Positions 40,714 through 49,280 of a stretch of 64,000 bases of DNA are shown here, in pieces. The DNA is taken from assembly GCF_003123685.1 (NCBI RefSeq), contig NZ_QCYJ01000154.1, positions 62,001-126,000 on the forward strand. The letters run 5' to 3'. Position 1 is the first letter of the stretch. Each line of letters opens with the position of its first letter. Origin of the DNA: Nocardia aurea (GTDB lineage: Bacteria > Actinomycetota > Actinomycetes > Mycobacteriales > Mycobacteriaceae). The position numbers were made by a program, and so were the translations under genes. Below the pieces are notes generated by a model that saw only the letters and a list, made by a program, of their open reading frames with translations, ran no database searches and was not told where the DNA came from.

Positions 40714-42330
40714 ATGGCCGAGAATTTCGCCGATCTGTTCGAACACGCCGTCGACGCGATGCCCGAGCGGATCGCGCTGATCCACGAGGATCAGCGGATC
40801 ACCTTCGCGGATCTGGACGCCAGGGCCAACCGGCTGGCACACCACCTGGCGAGCACGGGAGTCGGCAACGGCACCCACGTCGGATTCCAGATGCACAACA
40901 GCGTCGAGACCATCGAAACCCTGATCGCCTGCTTCAAACTCGCGGCGGTCCCGATCAACGTCAACTACCGCTACGGCGCGGCGGAATTGTCGTACCTGTA
41001 CGAGAACTCCGATATCGCGGTGCTCGTCCATCACGCCCGCTACCGCGAGGCGGTCGGGCAGGCGCGGTCGGCGGCGCCACTGCTGCGCTACGTGATCCAG
41101 GTCGACGACGATTCCGGCGCGGACGTCCCCGGCGCGGAATCCGGTGTCGCGCATTACGAGACCGTCATCGCGACGGGGTCGCCCGCACGTCCGGTGATCG
41201 ACCGCAGCGGCGACGACCTCTTCATGATGTACACCGGCGGCACCACCGGAATGCCCAAGGGCGTGATGTGGCGTCAGGAGGACATGTGGCGGGTCCTCGG
41301 CGGCGGTATCGATTTCTACTCCGGTGAACCCGTCGCCGACGAATACCAGCAGTCGCGCACCGGTGCGCAGGGTGACCCGAGTACCTGGTTCGTCCTGCCG
41401 CCGCTGATCCACGCCGCGGCCATGATGCCGACCTTCGCGGCGTTGTGGTCGGGCAACGCGGTGATCCTGTCGCCGCGGTTCGAGCCGGGAGCGGTCTGGA
41501 AGGCGGTGGCGACCCATCGGGCGCACGTTCTGGTGATCACCGGCGACGCGATGGCCCGTCCGTTGCTCGACAGCTACGCGGCGGAGCCGGTCGACGCCTC
41601 CTCGGTGCTCGCGATCGCCTCCGGCGCGGCGCTGCTGTCGCAGCCGGTGAAGAACGCGCTGCTCGAACAGTTCCCCTCCTCGGTGATCTCCGATTCCATC
41701 GGTTCGTCCGAAACCGGTTTCGGCGGAATCGGATTCGCCCAGAAGGACGACGATCCCGCGCGCGGGCCGCGCGTGCAGACCGGTCGCGGCGCCGTAGTGG
41801 TCGACGCCGACGGCGTACCCGTCGCGCCGGGTGCCGAGGGCTGGCTGGCCAAGAAGGGCGCGGTACCCATCGGCTACTACAAGGACCCGGTCAAGACCGA
41901 CCGCCTGTTCAAGACCGTCGACGGCGCGCGCGTCGTGGTGACCGACGATCGGGCCCGCTCCGAACTCGACGGCTCGATCACCCTGCTCGGTCGCGGCAAT
42001 ATGGTGATCAACACCGGCGGCGAGAAGGTGTTCGTCGAAGAGGTGGAGGGCGTCGTGAAATCACACGACGCGATCTACGACGCGGTGGTCGTCGGCGTCG
42101 CGCACGACCGGTGGGGACAGCAGGTCGCCGCGGTGGTCTCGACGGTCGGGACCGAACCCGTCGAATTCGCGGCCGTGCTCGCGCACGTGCGACGCTATCT
42201 GGCCGGATACAAAGTGCCGAAACAGATCTGGGTCACCGAAACCATCGTGCGCTCACCGAGCGGCAAACCCGACTACGGATGGGCCAGGAACCACGTGGCC
42301 GCCCGCCCGCCCGATCACCGGGAGGACTGA
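40714..42330 (+). CDS. FadD19-like acyl-CoA synthetase
   Basis: 538-residue ANL ligase: MMYTGGTTGMPKGVMWRQEDMWRVLGGG (P-loop), SDSIGSSETGFGG (A5), GNMVINTGGEKVFVEEVE and C-terminal RSPSGKPDYGWA with the catalytic lysine. The order and wording closely follow FadD19, the cholesterol C8-side-chain CoA ligase (MWRHEDIYRVLFGG there). A steroid or terpenoid carboxylate is therefore the likely substrate, perhaps the product of the aldehyde dehydrogenase in this locus. 16 bases after the unknown gene, with GGAG at 40701. TGATG overlap with the next gene. Confidence 0.92.
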   Translation: MAENFADLFEHAVDAMPERIALIHEDQRITFADLDARANRLAHHLASTGVGNGTHVGFQMHNSVETIETLIACFKLAAVPINVNYRYGAAELSYLYENSDIAVLVHHARYREAVGQARSAAPLLRYVIQVDDDSGADVPGAESGVAHYETVIATGSPARPVIDRSGDDLFMMYTGGTTGMPKGVMWRQEDMWRVLGGGIDFYSGEPVADEYQQSRTGAQGDPSTWFVLPPLIHAAAMMPTFAALWSGNAVILSPRFEPGAVWKAVATHRAHVLVITGDAMARPLLDSYAAEPVDASSVLAIASGAALLSQPVKNALLEQFPSSVISDSIGSSETGFGGIGFAQKDDDPARGPRVQTGRGAVVVDADGVPVAPGAEGWLAKKGAVPIGYYKDPVKTDRLFKTVDGARVVVTDDRARSELDGSITLLGRGNMVINTGGEKVFVEEVEGVVKSHDAIYDAVVVGVAHDRWGQQVAAVVSTVGTEPVEFAAVLAHVRRYLAGYKVPKQIWVTETIVRSPSGKPDYGWARNHVAARPPDHRED

Positions 42331-43430
42331 TGGCACGGGTGATCCAATGGGCGACCGGCGGCCTCGGGCAGGCCGCGATCGGCGCCGTCCTCGACCACCC
42401 CGACCTCGAACTGGTCGGTGCGTGGGTGCACAGCGCGCACAAGGACGGCCGCGATCTGGGTGAACTGATCGGCCGGTCACCGATCGGGGTCCGGGCCGGT
42501 ACCGATATCGACGCGGTGCTCGCCCTCGACGCCGACTGCGTGCTGTACAGCCCGTTCATGGCCGATCCGGCGGTATTGCGCGCCATCCTGTCCTCCGGCA
42601 AGAACGTGGTCACCCCGCTCGGCTGGTTCTATCCGCGCCGCGGCGAACGCGAACGCTACGACGCGCTCTGTCGTGAAGCCGGAGTCACGCTGCACGGCAC
42701 CGGAATTCATCCGGGCGGCATCACCGAGCGGCTGCCGTTGGTGATCTCGGCGCTGTCCGGCTCGGTGACGGCGGTGCGCGCCGAGGAGTTCTCCGATATC
42801 CGCACCTACGCCGCGCCCGAGGTGGTGCGGGACTGGATGCTGTTCGGCGCCACGCCCGACAAGGCCGCGGCGAGTCCGATGGTCCAGATGCTCGCGGGCG
42901 GCTACAGCCAATCGGTCTGGATGATCGCCGACGAACTCGGGTTCGATCTCGATCCGGATCTGACCGTCACGCACGACATCGCCGTCGCCACCGCACCGAT
43001 CGACTCGCCGATCGGGGAGATAGCGCCCGGTCACGTCGCGGCCCAGCGCTATCGCTGGCAGGGCACCGTCGACGGAACTCCGGTGATCACCGCCGCGGTG
43101 AACTGGTTCATGGGGGAGGAACATCTCGATCCGCCCTGGCGTTTCGGCCCGGCGGGTCAGCGCTACGAGATCGAGATCGTCGGCGATCCCGGATCGACGA
43201 CGACCTTCACCGGAATGCACGGGCACGTGTCCGATTCGACCGCGATCAACCCCGGCATCGTCGCCACCGCGATGCATTGCGTCAACGCGATTCCCTACGT
43301 CGTCGCGGCCGAACCCGGCTTGCGTACCTATCTCGATCTGCCGCCGGTGGCCGGGCGTGCCGCTGCCGGGTTGCACCGCTCCCGGCGCGACCCCGCCCGA
43401 TCCGCCGTCGAGACGAAAGGCTCTACATGA
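42330..43430 (+). CDS. DapB-like NAD(P)H-dependent oxidoreductase
   Basis: 366 residues. N-terminal Rossmann RVIQWATGGLGQAAIGAVLDHPDLELVGAWVHSAHKDGRDLGEL with the dihydrodipicolinate-reductase-like pattern, then YSPFMADPAVLRAILSSGKNVVTPLGWFYP and HGTGIHPGGITERLPL. Family members include 2,4-diaminopentanoate dehydrogenase and many uncharacterised actinobacterial proteins in lipid or steroid loci. Substrate unknown. GGGAGG seven bases before ATG 42330. 4-base overlap with the MscR-like gene. Confidence 0.88.
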   Translation: MARVIQWATGGLGQAAIGAVLDHPDLELVGAWVHSAHKDGRDLGELIGRSPIGVRAGTDIDAVLALDADCVLYSPFMADPAVLRAILSSGKNVVTPLGWFYPRRGERERYDALCREAGVTLHGTGIHPGGITERLPLVISALSGSVTAVRAEEFSDIRTYAAPEVVRDWMLFGATPDKAAASPMVQMLAGGYSQSVWMIADELGFDLDPDLTVTHDIAVATAPIDSPIGEIAPGHVAAQRYRWQGTVDGTPVITAAVNWFMGEEHLDPPWRFGPAGQRYEIEIVGDPGSTTTFTGMHGHVSDSTAINPGIVATAMHCVNAIPYVVAAEPGLRTYLDLPPVAGRAAAGLHRSRRDPARSAVETKGST

Positions 43431-44512
43431 CCTACGAAGTGCGCGCAGTGGTAGCCCGAGGAAAGGGCGAACCCGTCTCCGTCGAAACGATTCTGGTACC
43501 GGATCCTGGGCCGGGTGAGGCTGTCGTCGACGTCGAGGCGTGCGGGGTCTGCCACACCGACCTGCACTACCGCGAGGGCGGGATAGGCACGGACTACCCG
43601 TATCTGCTCGGTCACGAGGCGGCCGGAATCGTGTCCGCGGTCGGTCCCGGCGTCACCGAGGTGGCCCCGGGCGATTACGTGATCCTCAACTGGCGCGCGG
43701 TCTGCGGGCAATGCCGGGCCTGCAAACGCGGTCGCCCGTGGTACTGCTTCGATACGGCCAACGCCACCGGCGTGATGACACTCGCCGACGGCACGCCGTT
43801 GAGTCCCGCGCTGGGCATCGGAGCGTTCGCCGAGAAGACACTGGTGGCCGCCGGGCAGTGCACCAAGGTCGACCCGGCGGCTCCGCCGCAGGTCGCGGGT
43901 CTGCTCGGCTGCGGTGTGATGGCCGGGCTGGGCGCGGCGCTCAATACCGGCAATGTCTCGCGTGGCGATTCGGTGGCCGTCATCGGCTGCGGCGGTGTCG
44001 GCGCGGCCGCGGTTCTCGGCGCGTCGCTCGCGGGTGCGGCGAAGATCATCGCCGTCGACCTCGACGAGCGAAAACTGGTGACCGCCAAGGGACTCGGCGC
44101 GACCGATACCGTGCACGCGGGCTCGGGTGACGTGGTGGCCGCCATCCAGGAACTGACCGACGGTTTCGGCGCCGATGTCGTGATCGACGCGGTGGGCAGG
44201 CCAGAAACCTACACCCAGTCCTTCTACGCGCGCGATCTCGCGGGCACGGTGGTTCTGGTCGGGGTGCCGACGCCGGAGATGTCGCTGGAACTGCCGCTGT
44301 TGCACCTGTTCGAGCGCGGCGGCGCGTTGAAATCGTCGTGGTACGGCGACTGCCTGCCGTCGCGGGATTTTCCGATGCTCATCGACCTGTACCTCCAGGG
44401 CCGACTGCCGCTGGACGCTTTCGTCACCGAGACCATCGGCCTCGCCGAGGTCGAGAACGCCTTCACCCGGATGCACCACGGTGACGTGCTGCGTTCGGTG
44501 GTGCTGTTCTGA
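43427..44512 (+). CDS. mscR: Mycothiol-dependent formaldehyde dehydrogenase / S-nitrosomycothiol reductase-like alcohol dehydrogenase
   Basis: 361-residue zinc medium-chain dehydrogenase. Catalytic zinc Cys42 (ACGVCHTD) and His63 (GHEAAG); structural zinc Cys93, 96, 99 and 107 in CGQCRACKRGRPWYC; nucleotide motif GCGGVGAAAVLGA. The sequence closely follows M. tuberculosis AdhE2/MscR (Rv2259), which uses S-hydroxymethyl-mycothiol. Last of the plus-strand arm, with a strong terminator after it. In this locus it may detoxify formaldehyde from oxidative demethylation, or a paralogue may have taken a new alcohol substrate. Confidence 0.92.
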   Translation: MTYEVRAVVARGKGEPVSVETILVPDPGPGEAVVDVEACGVCHTDLHYREGGIGTDYPYLLGHEAAGIVSAVGPGVTEVAPGDYVILNWRAVCGQCRACKRGRPWYCFDTANATGVMTLADGTPLSPALGIGAFAEKTLVAAGQCTKVDPAAPPQVAGLLGCGVMAGLGAALNTGNVSRGDSVAVIGCGGVGAAAVLGASLAGAAKIIAVDLDERKLVTAKGLGATDTVHAGSGDVVAAIQELTDGFGADVVIDAVGRPETYTQSFYARDLAGTVVLVGVPTPEMSLELPLLHLFERGGALKSSWYGDCLPSRDFPMLIDLYLQGRLPLDAFVTETIGLAEVENAFTRMHHGDVLRSVVLF

Positions 44513-44523
44513 GTCGTCGCCCG

Positions 44524-44562
44524 AGCGGGTCGCCCTCCGAGAACTCTCGGGGGCGACCCGCT
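44524..44562. terminator. Terminator between the mscR-like gene and cyp51
   Basis: A 16-bp stem (AGCGGGTCGCCC-CCGA with one bulged T and its complement) lies between convergent genes. Confidence 0.82.
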
Positions 44563-44597
44563 GTCGGCGCTGACCGCGATGCGCGGTCGCCCACCGG

Positions 44598-45962
44598 TCA
44601 GTCTTCCTCGGCGCGCCGTCGGCGGCGGTAACGGACCGTGCACGGCTTCTGCAACTGCACCACCATCTTGCTGTGATCGTTGCGGTAGCTCTCCGAGGGC
44701 TGGGTCATCTCGAACTCCCAGTCCCGCAACAGAATCGAGAAGATCGCCTTGAGCTGCATGAGTGCGAAGGCCGCGCCGACGCACCGATGGCGGCCCGCGC
44801 CGAACGGAATCCAGGTCCACCGGTTGATCAGATCGGCCTGGTTCGGGTCGATGTAGCGCCCCGGATCGAAGCGGTCGGGGTCGGGGAAGTCCTCGGGCAG
44901 CCGGTTGGAGATCGCGGGGGTGGCCGCCACCATGTCACCGGGTGCGATCCGATGCCCGCAGACGTCGAATTCGCCTTGGGCGATGCGCATCAGGATGATC
45001 AGCGGCGGATGCAGGCGCAATGTCTCCTTCAGCACCGCCTCCAGCTGCGGGATCTGGCGCAGCGCGTTGAAGCTCACCTCGGAGCCGTCGGCGTAGAGCT
45101 CGTCGAGTTCGGTGACCACCGACGCCAGCACCTCGGGATGGCGCAGCAGTTCGATGATCGACCACGCCGCGGTGCCGGAGGTGGTGTGATGCCCGGCGAA
45201 CATCATGGAGATGAAGATGCCGGTGATCTCACTGGCGCTGAAACGCGGATTGCCGTCCTCGTCGGGCACCGACACCAGCACGTCGAGCATGTCGCGGTCG
45301 GCCTTGGTCGCGGGCGGCGCGGCCTTGCGGGCGTCCATGATGCCCTGGACCAGCGCGACCAGTTCCACGCGCGCCTGGTCGCGACGGCGGAAACTCTCGA
45401 TCGGCGCGTACGCGTCGACGTAGGCGAGTGCGTCGGTGCCGCGCTCCAGATCGTGGTAGAGGTGCGCGAACCGGTCGTCGAGTTCGTTGCGGAACTTGGT
45501 GCCGATCAGGCACGCCGAGGAGGTGTAGATGGTGAGTTCGGCGAAGAAGTCGAGCAGATCGATCTCGCCCTCGTCGTCCCAGCCCGCCAGCATCTGGTCG
45601 ACCTCGCGGGCGATGGTCGCGGCGTGCCCGCGCATGTGTTCGGCGCGTAGTGCCTGGTTGTGCAGCATTTCCTTGCGACGCTCCGGTGGTGCGTCGAAGA
45701 TGACGCCCTCACCGAAGATGGGTTTCATGAAGGGGTAGGCCGCGCCCTGGTCCATATCCTCGTCGCCGGCCCGGAAGAAGAATTCGTTGGCTTCCGCGCC
45801 GGACAGCATGATCACGTGGCGACCGGCGAGTTCGAAGGATCCGACGTCGCCGCATTCCTCGCGGACGCGACGCATCAGGGCGATGGGGTCGACCCGAAAT
45901 TCCTCGAGGTGGCCGTGTTCGTGCTCGCCTCCGGACACCCGCTTAGGTTTCAGCAGAGTCAT
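44598..45962 (-). CDS. cyp51: Sterol 14-alpha-demethylase, cytochrome P450 CYP51
   Basis: 454 residues, soluble bacterial CYP51. Heme-ligand Cys394 in FGAGRHRCVGAAF; I-helix MMFAGHHTTSGTAAW with the CYP51-specific AGHHT; K-helix ETLRLHPP; B'/C region YPFMKPIFGEGVIFDAPPERRKEMLHNQALR; FFAELTIYTSSACLIG. This is nearly the wording of M. tuberculosis CYP51 (Rv0764c). It removes the 14-alpha-methyl of sterols in three oxidations, fed by a 3Fe-4S ferredoxin. GGAAGGA precedes ATG 45962. Its promoter shares operator D with the divergent mce gene. The basic tail RYRRRRRAEED is slightly extended. Confidence 0.97.
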   Translation of the reverse strand: MTLLKPKRVSGGEHEHGHLEEFRVDPIALMRRVREECGDVGSFELAGRHVIMLSGAEANEFFFRAGDEDMDQGAAYPFMKPIFGEGVIFDAPPERRKEMLHNQALRAEHMRGHAATIAREVDQMLAGWDDEGEIDLLDFFAELTIYTSSACLIGTKFRNELDDRFAHLYHDLERGTDALAYVDAYAPIESFRRRDQARVELVALVQGIMDARKAAPPATKADRDMLDVLVSVPDEDGNPRFSASEITGIFISMMFAGHHTTSGTAAWSIIELLRHPEVLASVVTELDELYADGSEVSFNALRQIPQLEAVLKETLRLHPPLIILMRIAQGEFDVCGHRIAPGDMVAATPAISNRLPEDFPDPDRFDPGRYIDPNQADLINRWTWIPFGAGRHRCVGAAFALMQLKAIFSILLRDWEFEMTQPSESYRNDHSKMVVQLQKPCTVRYRRRRRAEED

Positions 45963-45981
45963 TGGATTCCTTCCCCAAGAT

Positions 45982-46020
45982 TACTGTCCATACATATGAT
46001 GGACACGTGTCTGGACAGTA
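45982..46020. promoter_or_regulatory. CYP51-locus operator, site D (cyp51/mce divergent promoter)
   Basis: TGGACACGTGTCTGGA at 46000-46015 differs from site A at one base. Outer arms TACTGTCCA (45982-45990) and TGGACAGTA (46012-46020) form a 9-bp inverted repeat around it. Direct TGGACA repeats have a 12-base period. It lies between divergent cyp51 and mce. Confidence 0.76.
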
Positions 46021-46144
46021 CTATGGCTGGCTGGGCGCGGGCAAGGGACCCGGTGGGAGATCCCGCTACGGATCGATGGTCCCCCAACGAACCGAAGGCG
46101 TGCGCGAAACAGTCCGTCGCGCGTCGTTCTCCAAGAGGTGAGTA

Positions 46145-47398
46145 GTGAATTCACGCCAGCACATCGCGTCCGACGCGCAGGTCGAGCGTCCGCGTCCGTC
46201 GACACCACCTCGGCAGGGGTGGGCGGGATGGCTGTGGTCGGCGCTACGGCTCAAACTCGCCGGAGCGGCGATGATCCTCACCATCGTCACCGTGGCGGTA
46301 CTGGCGATGGTCTCCTTCGCGGGCGGTTTCACCTCGACGGTCGCGGTGACGGTCGAGGCGCCGCGCAGCGGCCTCGTACTCGACCCGGACGCGAAGGTGC
46401 GGATGCGCGGTGTCGAGATCGGCCGGGTCGCCTCGATCGACTATCGGGCCGATCGGGTCGCGCTGCGACTGGCGATCGATCCCGACGCGTTGCGCAGGGT
46501 CCCGGCCAACGCGCTGGTCGAGATTCGTTCCACCACCGTGTTCGGCGCGAAGTATGTCAATTTCGTCGCGCCGCCCGCGCCGTCGACGGCGTCGCTGCGA
46601 CCGGGTGCGCTCGTGCGGGCCGAATCCGTGACGGTGGAGTGGAACACCCTGTTCGAGCGATTGTCGGCGGTCCTCGCCCAGGTGGAACCCGGTCGGCTCA
46701 ACGCCACGCTCGCCGCACTCGGCACCGCGCTCGAAGGGCGGGGCGACACCCTCGGCGAACTGCTGACCAGAGCGGATTCGGTCCTGCGCGAGATCAACCC
46801 GAGCCTGCCCGCGTTGCGACGGGATCTGGCCGCGACCGCGCAGGTCGGCGATCTCTACGCCGACGCCGCGACCGATCTGCTGCGCACGGTCGACAACGCG
46901 ACATATAGCAGCGCCACCGTGGCCGAGAATCAGCAGCGACTGGACGCGCTGTTGCTCGATCTGATCGGATTGGCCGACACCGGCGGGAGCGTCCTCGCGC
47001 AGAACGAGCGGGCCCTCGGCACGGCGCTGGATCTGCTGCGCCCGACCGCCGCCCTGCTGAACGCCTACTCGCCGGTGCTCACCTGTGTCATCGTCGGCAT
47101 CGCGCAGGTCATGCCGGAAGCCGAGGGTTTCGTCGGCGGCCTGCAACCGGGTGCCGCGTTCAACACCAATTTCATGTTCCCCGCGCCGCCGTACAAGTAC
47201 CCGAACGACCTGCCCAAGGTGAACGCGACCGGTGGTCCGCACTGCGACGGTGTCGTGGATCCGGTGCGCGGAAGTCATTCCGACTACCTGGTCACCGATA
47301 CGAATCAGGGCGCCCCGTACGTGCCGCCGACGGTGAACAGTCCGAAGACCCCGCTGGTCTTCGAGATTCTCTTCGCCGGTGTCGATTCGGGTTTCTGA
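46145..47398 (+). CDS. Orphan Mce-family protein
   Basis: 417 residues. One N-terminal transmembrane helix (LAGAAMILTIVTVAVLAMVSFAGGF), an MCE domain (~65-140: VTVEAPRSGLVLDPDAKVRMRGVEIGRVASID...ALVEIRSTTVFGAKYVNFV), a helical region with regular leucine spacing, and the Mce C-terminal part ending GVDSGF. Such proteins form the periplasmic needle of Mce lipid importers, e.g. Mce4 for cholesterol. Here there is a single gene and no yrbE permeases or other mce subunits nearby, so it may work with a remote Mce system. AAGAGGTG precedes GTG 46145. Divergent from cyp51 and under operator D. Confidence 0.92.
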   Translation: MNSRQHIASDAQVERPRPSTPPRQGWAGWLWSALRLKLAGAAMILTIVTVAVLAMVSFAGGFTSTVAVTVEAPRSGLVLDPDAKVRMRGVEIGRVASIDYRADRVALRLAIDPDALRRVPANALVEIRSTTVFGAKYVNFVAPPAPSTASLRPGALVRAESVTVEWNTLFERLSAVLAQVEPGRLNATLAALGTALEGRGDTLGELLTRADSVLREINPSLPALRRDLAATAQVGDLYADAATDLLRTVDNATYSSATVAENQQRLDALLLDLIGLADTGGSVLAQNERALGTALDLLRPTAALLNAYSPVLTCVIVGIAQVMPEAEGFVGGLQPGAAFNTNFMFPAPPYKYPNDLPKVNATGGPHCDGVVDPVRGSHSDYLVTDTNQGAPYVPPTVNSPKTPLVFEILFAGVDSGF

Positions 47399-47508
47399 CT
47401 CGGTGATCGGGCCGGGAGATCCTGTCCGATCGACAGTCGAGCGGGATCCGACAAATTGTTTTCGGGCCAGGGATACGGCTGACACGAACTCGTCGGAGCG
47501 ATAGTGTC

Positions 47509-47524
47509 TGGACAACTGTCTGGA
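47509..47524. promoter_or_regulatory. CYP51-locus operator, site E (SDR gene)
   Basis: TGGACAACTGTCTGGA, 14 of 16 identical to site A, preceded by TGTC so that two TGTC-TG-GA(C/A)A units lie 12 bases apart. 85 bases before ATG 47609. Confidence 0.66.
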
Positions 47525-47608
47525 ACAGTGTTCATATCGGGATCGTCGGTGAACGCCGTGTGCACTCCCTGTCCGAACGCTGCCGTGCGAATCGAGTGGA
47601 ACGATCGA

Positions 47609-48505
47609 ATGACTGGTCAAGGTGTGCTGTGGGGGCGCGGGGCAGTGGTGGTCGGCGGCAGTAGCGGCATCGGGTTCGCCGTCGCCGCCGCACTGGCCAA
47701 ACAGGGCGCGGGGGTGGTCGTCAACGGACGTAACGAGGCCGCAGTCGAACGCGCGGCCAACGCGATCCGCATGTCGGGCAACCGCGTCGTCGGTGTCGCG
47801 GGCTCGGCGGCCGACGAGATCGTCGCGGACAAACTGGTGAGCACCTGCGCCGCCACCTTCGGCGCCGTCGACATCCTGGTCAATTGCGCGGGAGCGGCCG
47901 AACCGCCCGCCTCCTCGATACTCACCGTCAAACCCTGGGAATGGCGCGCGCTGCTCGATTCGCATCTGACGACGGTGTTCAACACCTGCCGCGCCGTCGC
48001 GCCGCGCATGGTCGAGCAGGGCCGAGGATCGATCATCAACACGAGTTCCTTCGCCTATCTCGGCGACTACGGCGGCACCGGGTACGCGGCGGGCAAGGGC
48101 GCGGTGACCAGCCTGACGCTGGCGATGGCCGCCGAACTACGCGAGTACGGCATCCGGGCCAATATCGTGTGTCCCGGCGCGAAGACCCGTCTGTCGTCCG
48201 GACTCGCCTACGAGGCGCGAATCCTGGACCTGTATCGCCGGGGCATTCTCGACGAGGTCGCGATGGGCGGCGCGCTCGATGCTCCGCCCGCCGAACACGT
48301 CGCGCAGCTCTACCTCTATCTGGCCTCGCAGAAGGCGGCCGATGTCACCGGCAGGATCTTCATCGGGGCGGGCGGTTTCATCGGGCGATTCAAGCGCCCC
48401 GAGACCGCCGTGCTCGGCTACCGCGACCACGCGGAATCCCCGCCGTGGAGTCTCGCGGAGCTGCACGACCTGATCGACGAGAACGCGGCGAACAAGGCCG
48501 GTTGA
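47609..48505 (+). CDS. Short-chain dehydrogenase at the end of the CYP51 locus
   Basis: 298 residues from ATG 47609. GGSSGIGFAVAAALAKQGAG cofactor motif, VVNGRNE (NADP-type Arg), ILVNCAGAAEPP, catalytic Ser in INTSSFAYLG and YAAGK. C-terminal ~45 residues (KRPETAVLGYRDHAESPPWSLAELHDLIDENAANKAG) exceed the classical fold, as in multifunctional-enzyme-type SDRs of steroid loci. The longer frame to 47504 would run through operator E and is rejected. Converges with the methyltransferase at 48512. Confidence 0.9.
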   Translation: MTGQGVLWGRGAVVVGGSSGIGFAVAAALAKQGAGVVVNGRNEAAVERAANAIRMSGNRVVGVAGSAADEIVADKLVSTCAATFGAVDILVNCAGAAEPPASSILTVKPWEWRALLDSHLTTVFNTCRAVAPRMVEQGRGSIINTSSFAYLGDYGGTGYAAGKGAVTSLTLAMAAELREYGIRANIVCPGAKTRLSSGLAYEARILDLYRRGILDEVAMGGALDAPPAEHVAQLYLYLASQKAADVTGRIFIGAGGFIGRFKRPETAVLGYRDHAESPPWSLAELHDLIDENAANKAG

Positions 48506-48511
48506 CCCCGG

Positions 48512-49270
48512 TCAGCGGCGTCGGAACGCCCGCAGTCGACAGGGAATGCCGACATAGGTCGGATGGTGGGGAGCGACGCTGATCTCGGTCCATTCCCGCG
48601 TGAGGGTGGCATGGAAGCCTCGGGAGGCGGCGGTGGTCTCGTCCCCGGCGTAGATCAGCAGATCGCCGTCGTAGAAGTCCAGCGCGGTCTGGGCCATGGC
48701 CGATTCGCGCGGCGGGTGGACGAGCAGCAGTGCGCGCTCGGCGTGCAGGCAGGCGTCGGCGGTATTGCCGAACGCGACGTCGGTCCACATGTGGTCCCAC
48801 GTCGCGGATTTGTTGTCCACCGCGATCACATCGGCCCCGGCCTGACGCAGTTGCCACGCCCAGTAGCCGCTGCCCGCGCCGATCTCGAGCAGATCGCGTC
48901 CCTCCGATACTTCGCGGATCCAGGAGATGTCGGCGGGGGAGGGTATCGACGACGCGTAGGTGCGTACCAGCAGATCGCGCACGGAATCGCTGAACGCGAC
49001 GGCCCAGCGATCGCCCGGTTCGACACCCGCGCGCGGCATCACGCGCAGGAACCGCCAGTACGGGTCGTCCGCGGTGTGGTCGCCGACACCCTTGTCGGCG
49101 GGGGTTTCCGCGAGCCGGGGAAACGGCGCCGCTTCCCACTGCTCGATCAACTTCTGCTCGATGAGCGCCAGTCGTCGATCGACGGGTTCGGAATCCGGTG
49201 CGGGGCCGGTCGCCACATCGAGACCAGCCGTTCCCGGGAGTGTCACCGGATCCGGCACACCGGTGCGCAC
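48512..49270 (-). CDS. SAM-dependent methyltransferase-like protein
   Basis: 252 residues. Motif I is LLEIGAGSGYWAWQLRQAGADVIAVDNK (residues ~124-151). The later LLVHPPRESAMAQTALDFYDGDLLIYAGDE has the positions of motifs II-III. An N-terminal ~100-residue region (LIEQKLIEQWEAAPFPRLAETPADK) is helical and may bind substrate. Target unknown. GTG 49270 lies 10 bases after the cold-shock gene, so the two may be co-transcribed. Confidence 0.85.
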   Translation of the reverse strand: MRTGVPDPVTLPGTAGLDVATGPAPDSEPVDRRLALIEQKLIEQWEAAPFPRLAETPADKGVGDHTADDPYWRFLRVMPRAGVEPGDRWAVAFSDSVRDLLVRTYASSIPSPADISWIREVSEGRDLLEIGAGSGYWAWQLRQAGADVIAVDNKSATWDHMWTDVAFGNTADACLHAERALLLVHPPRESAMAQTALDFYDGDLLIYAGDETTAASRGFHATLTREWTEISVAPHHPTYVGIPCRLRAFRRR

Positions 49271-49280
49271 GGGCGCACGC

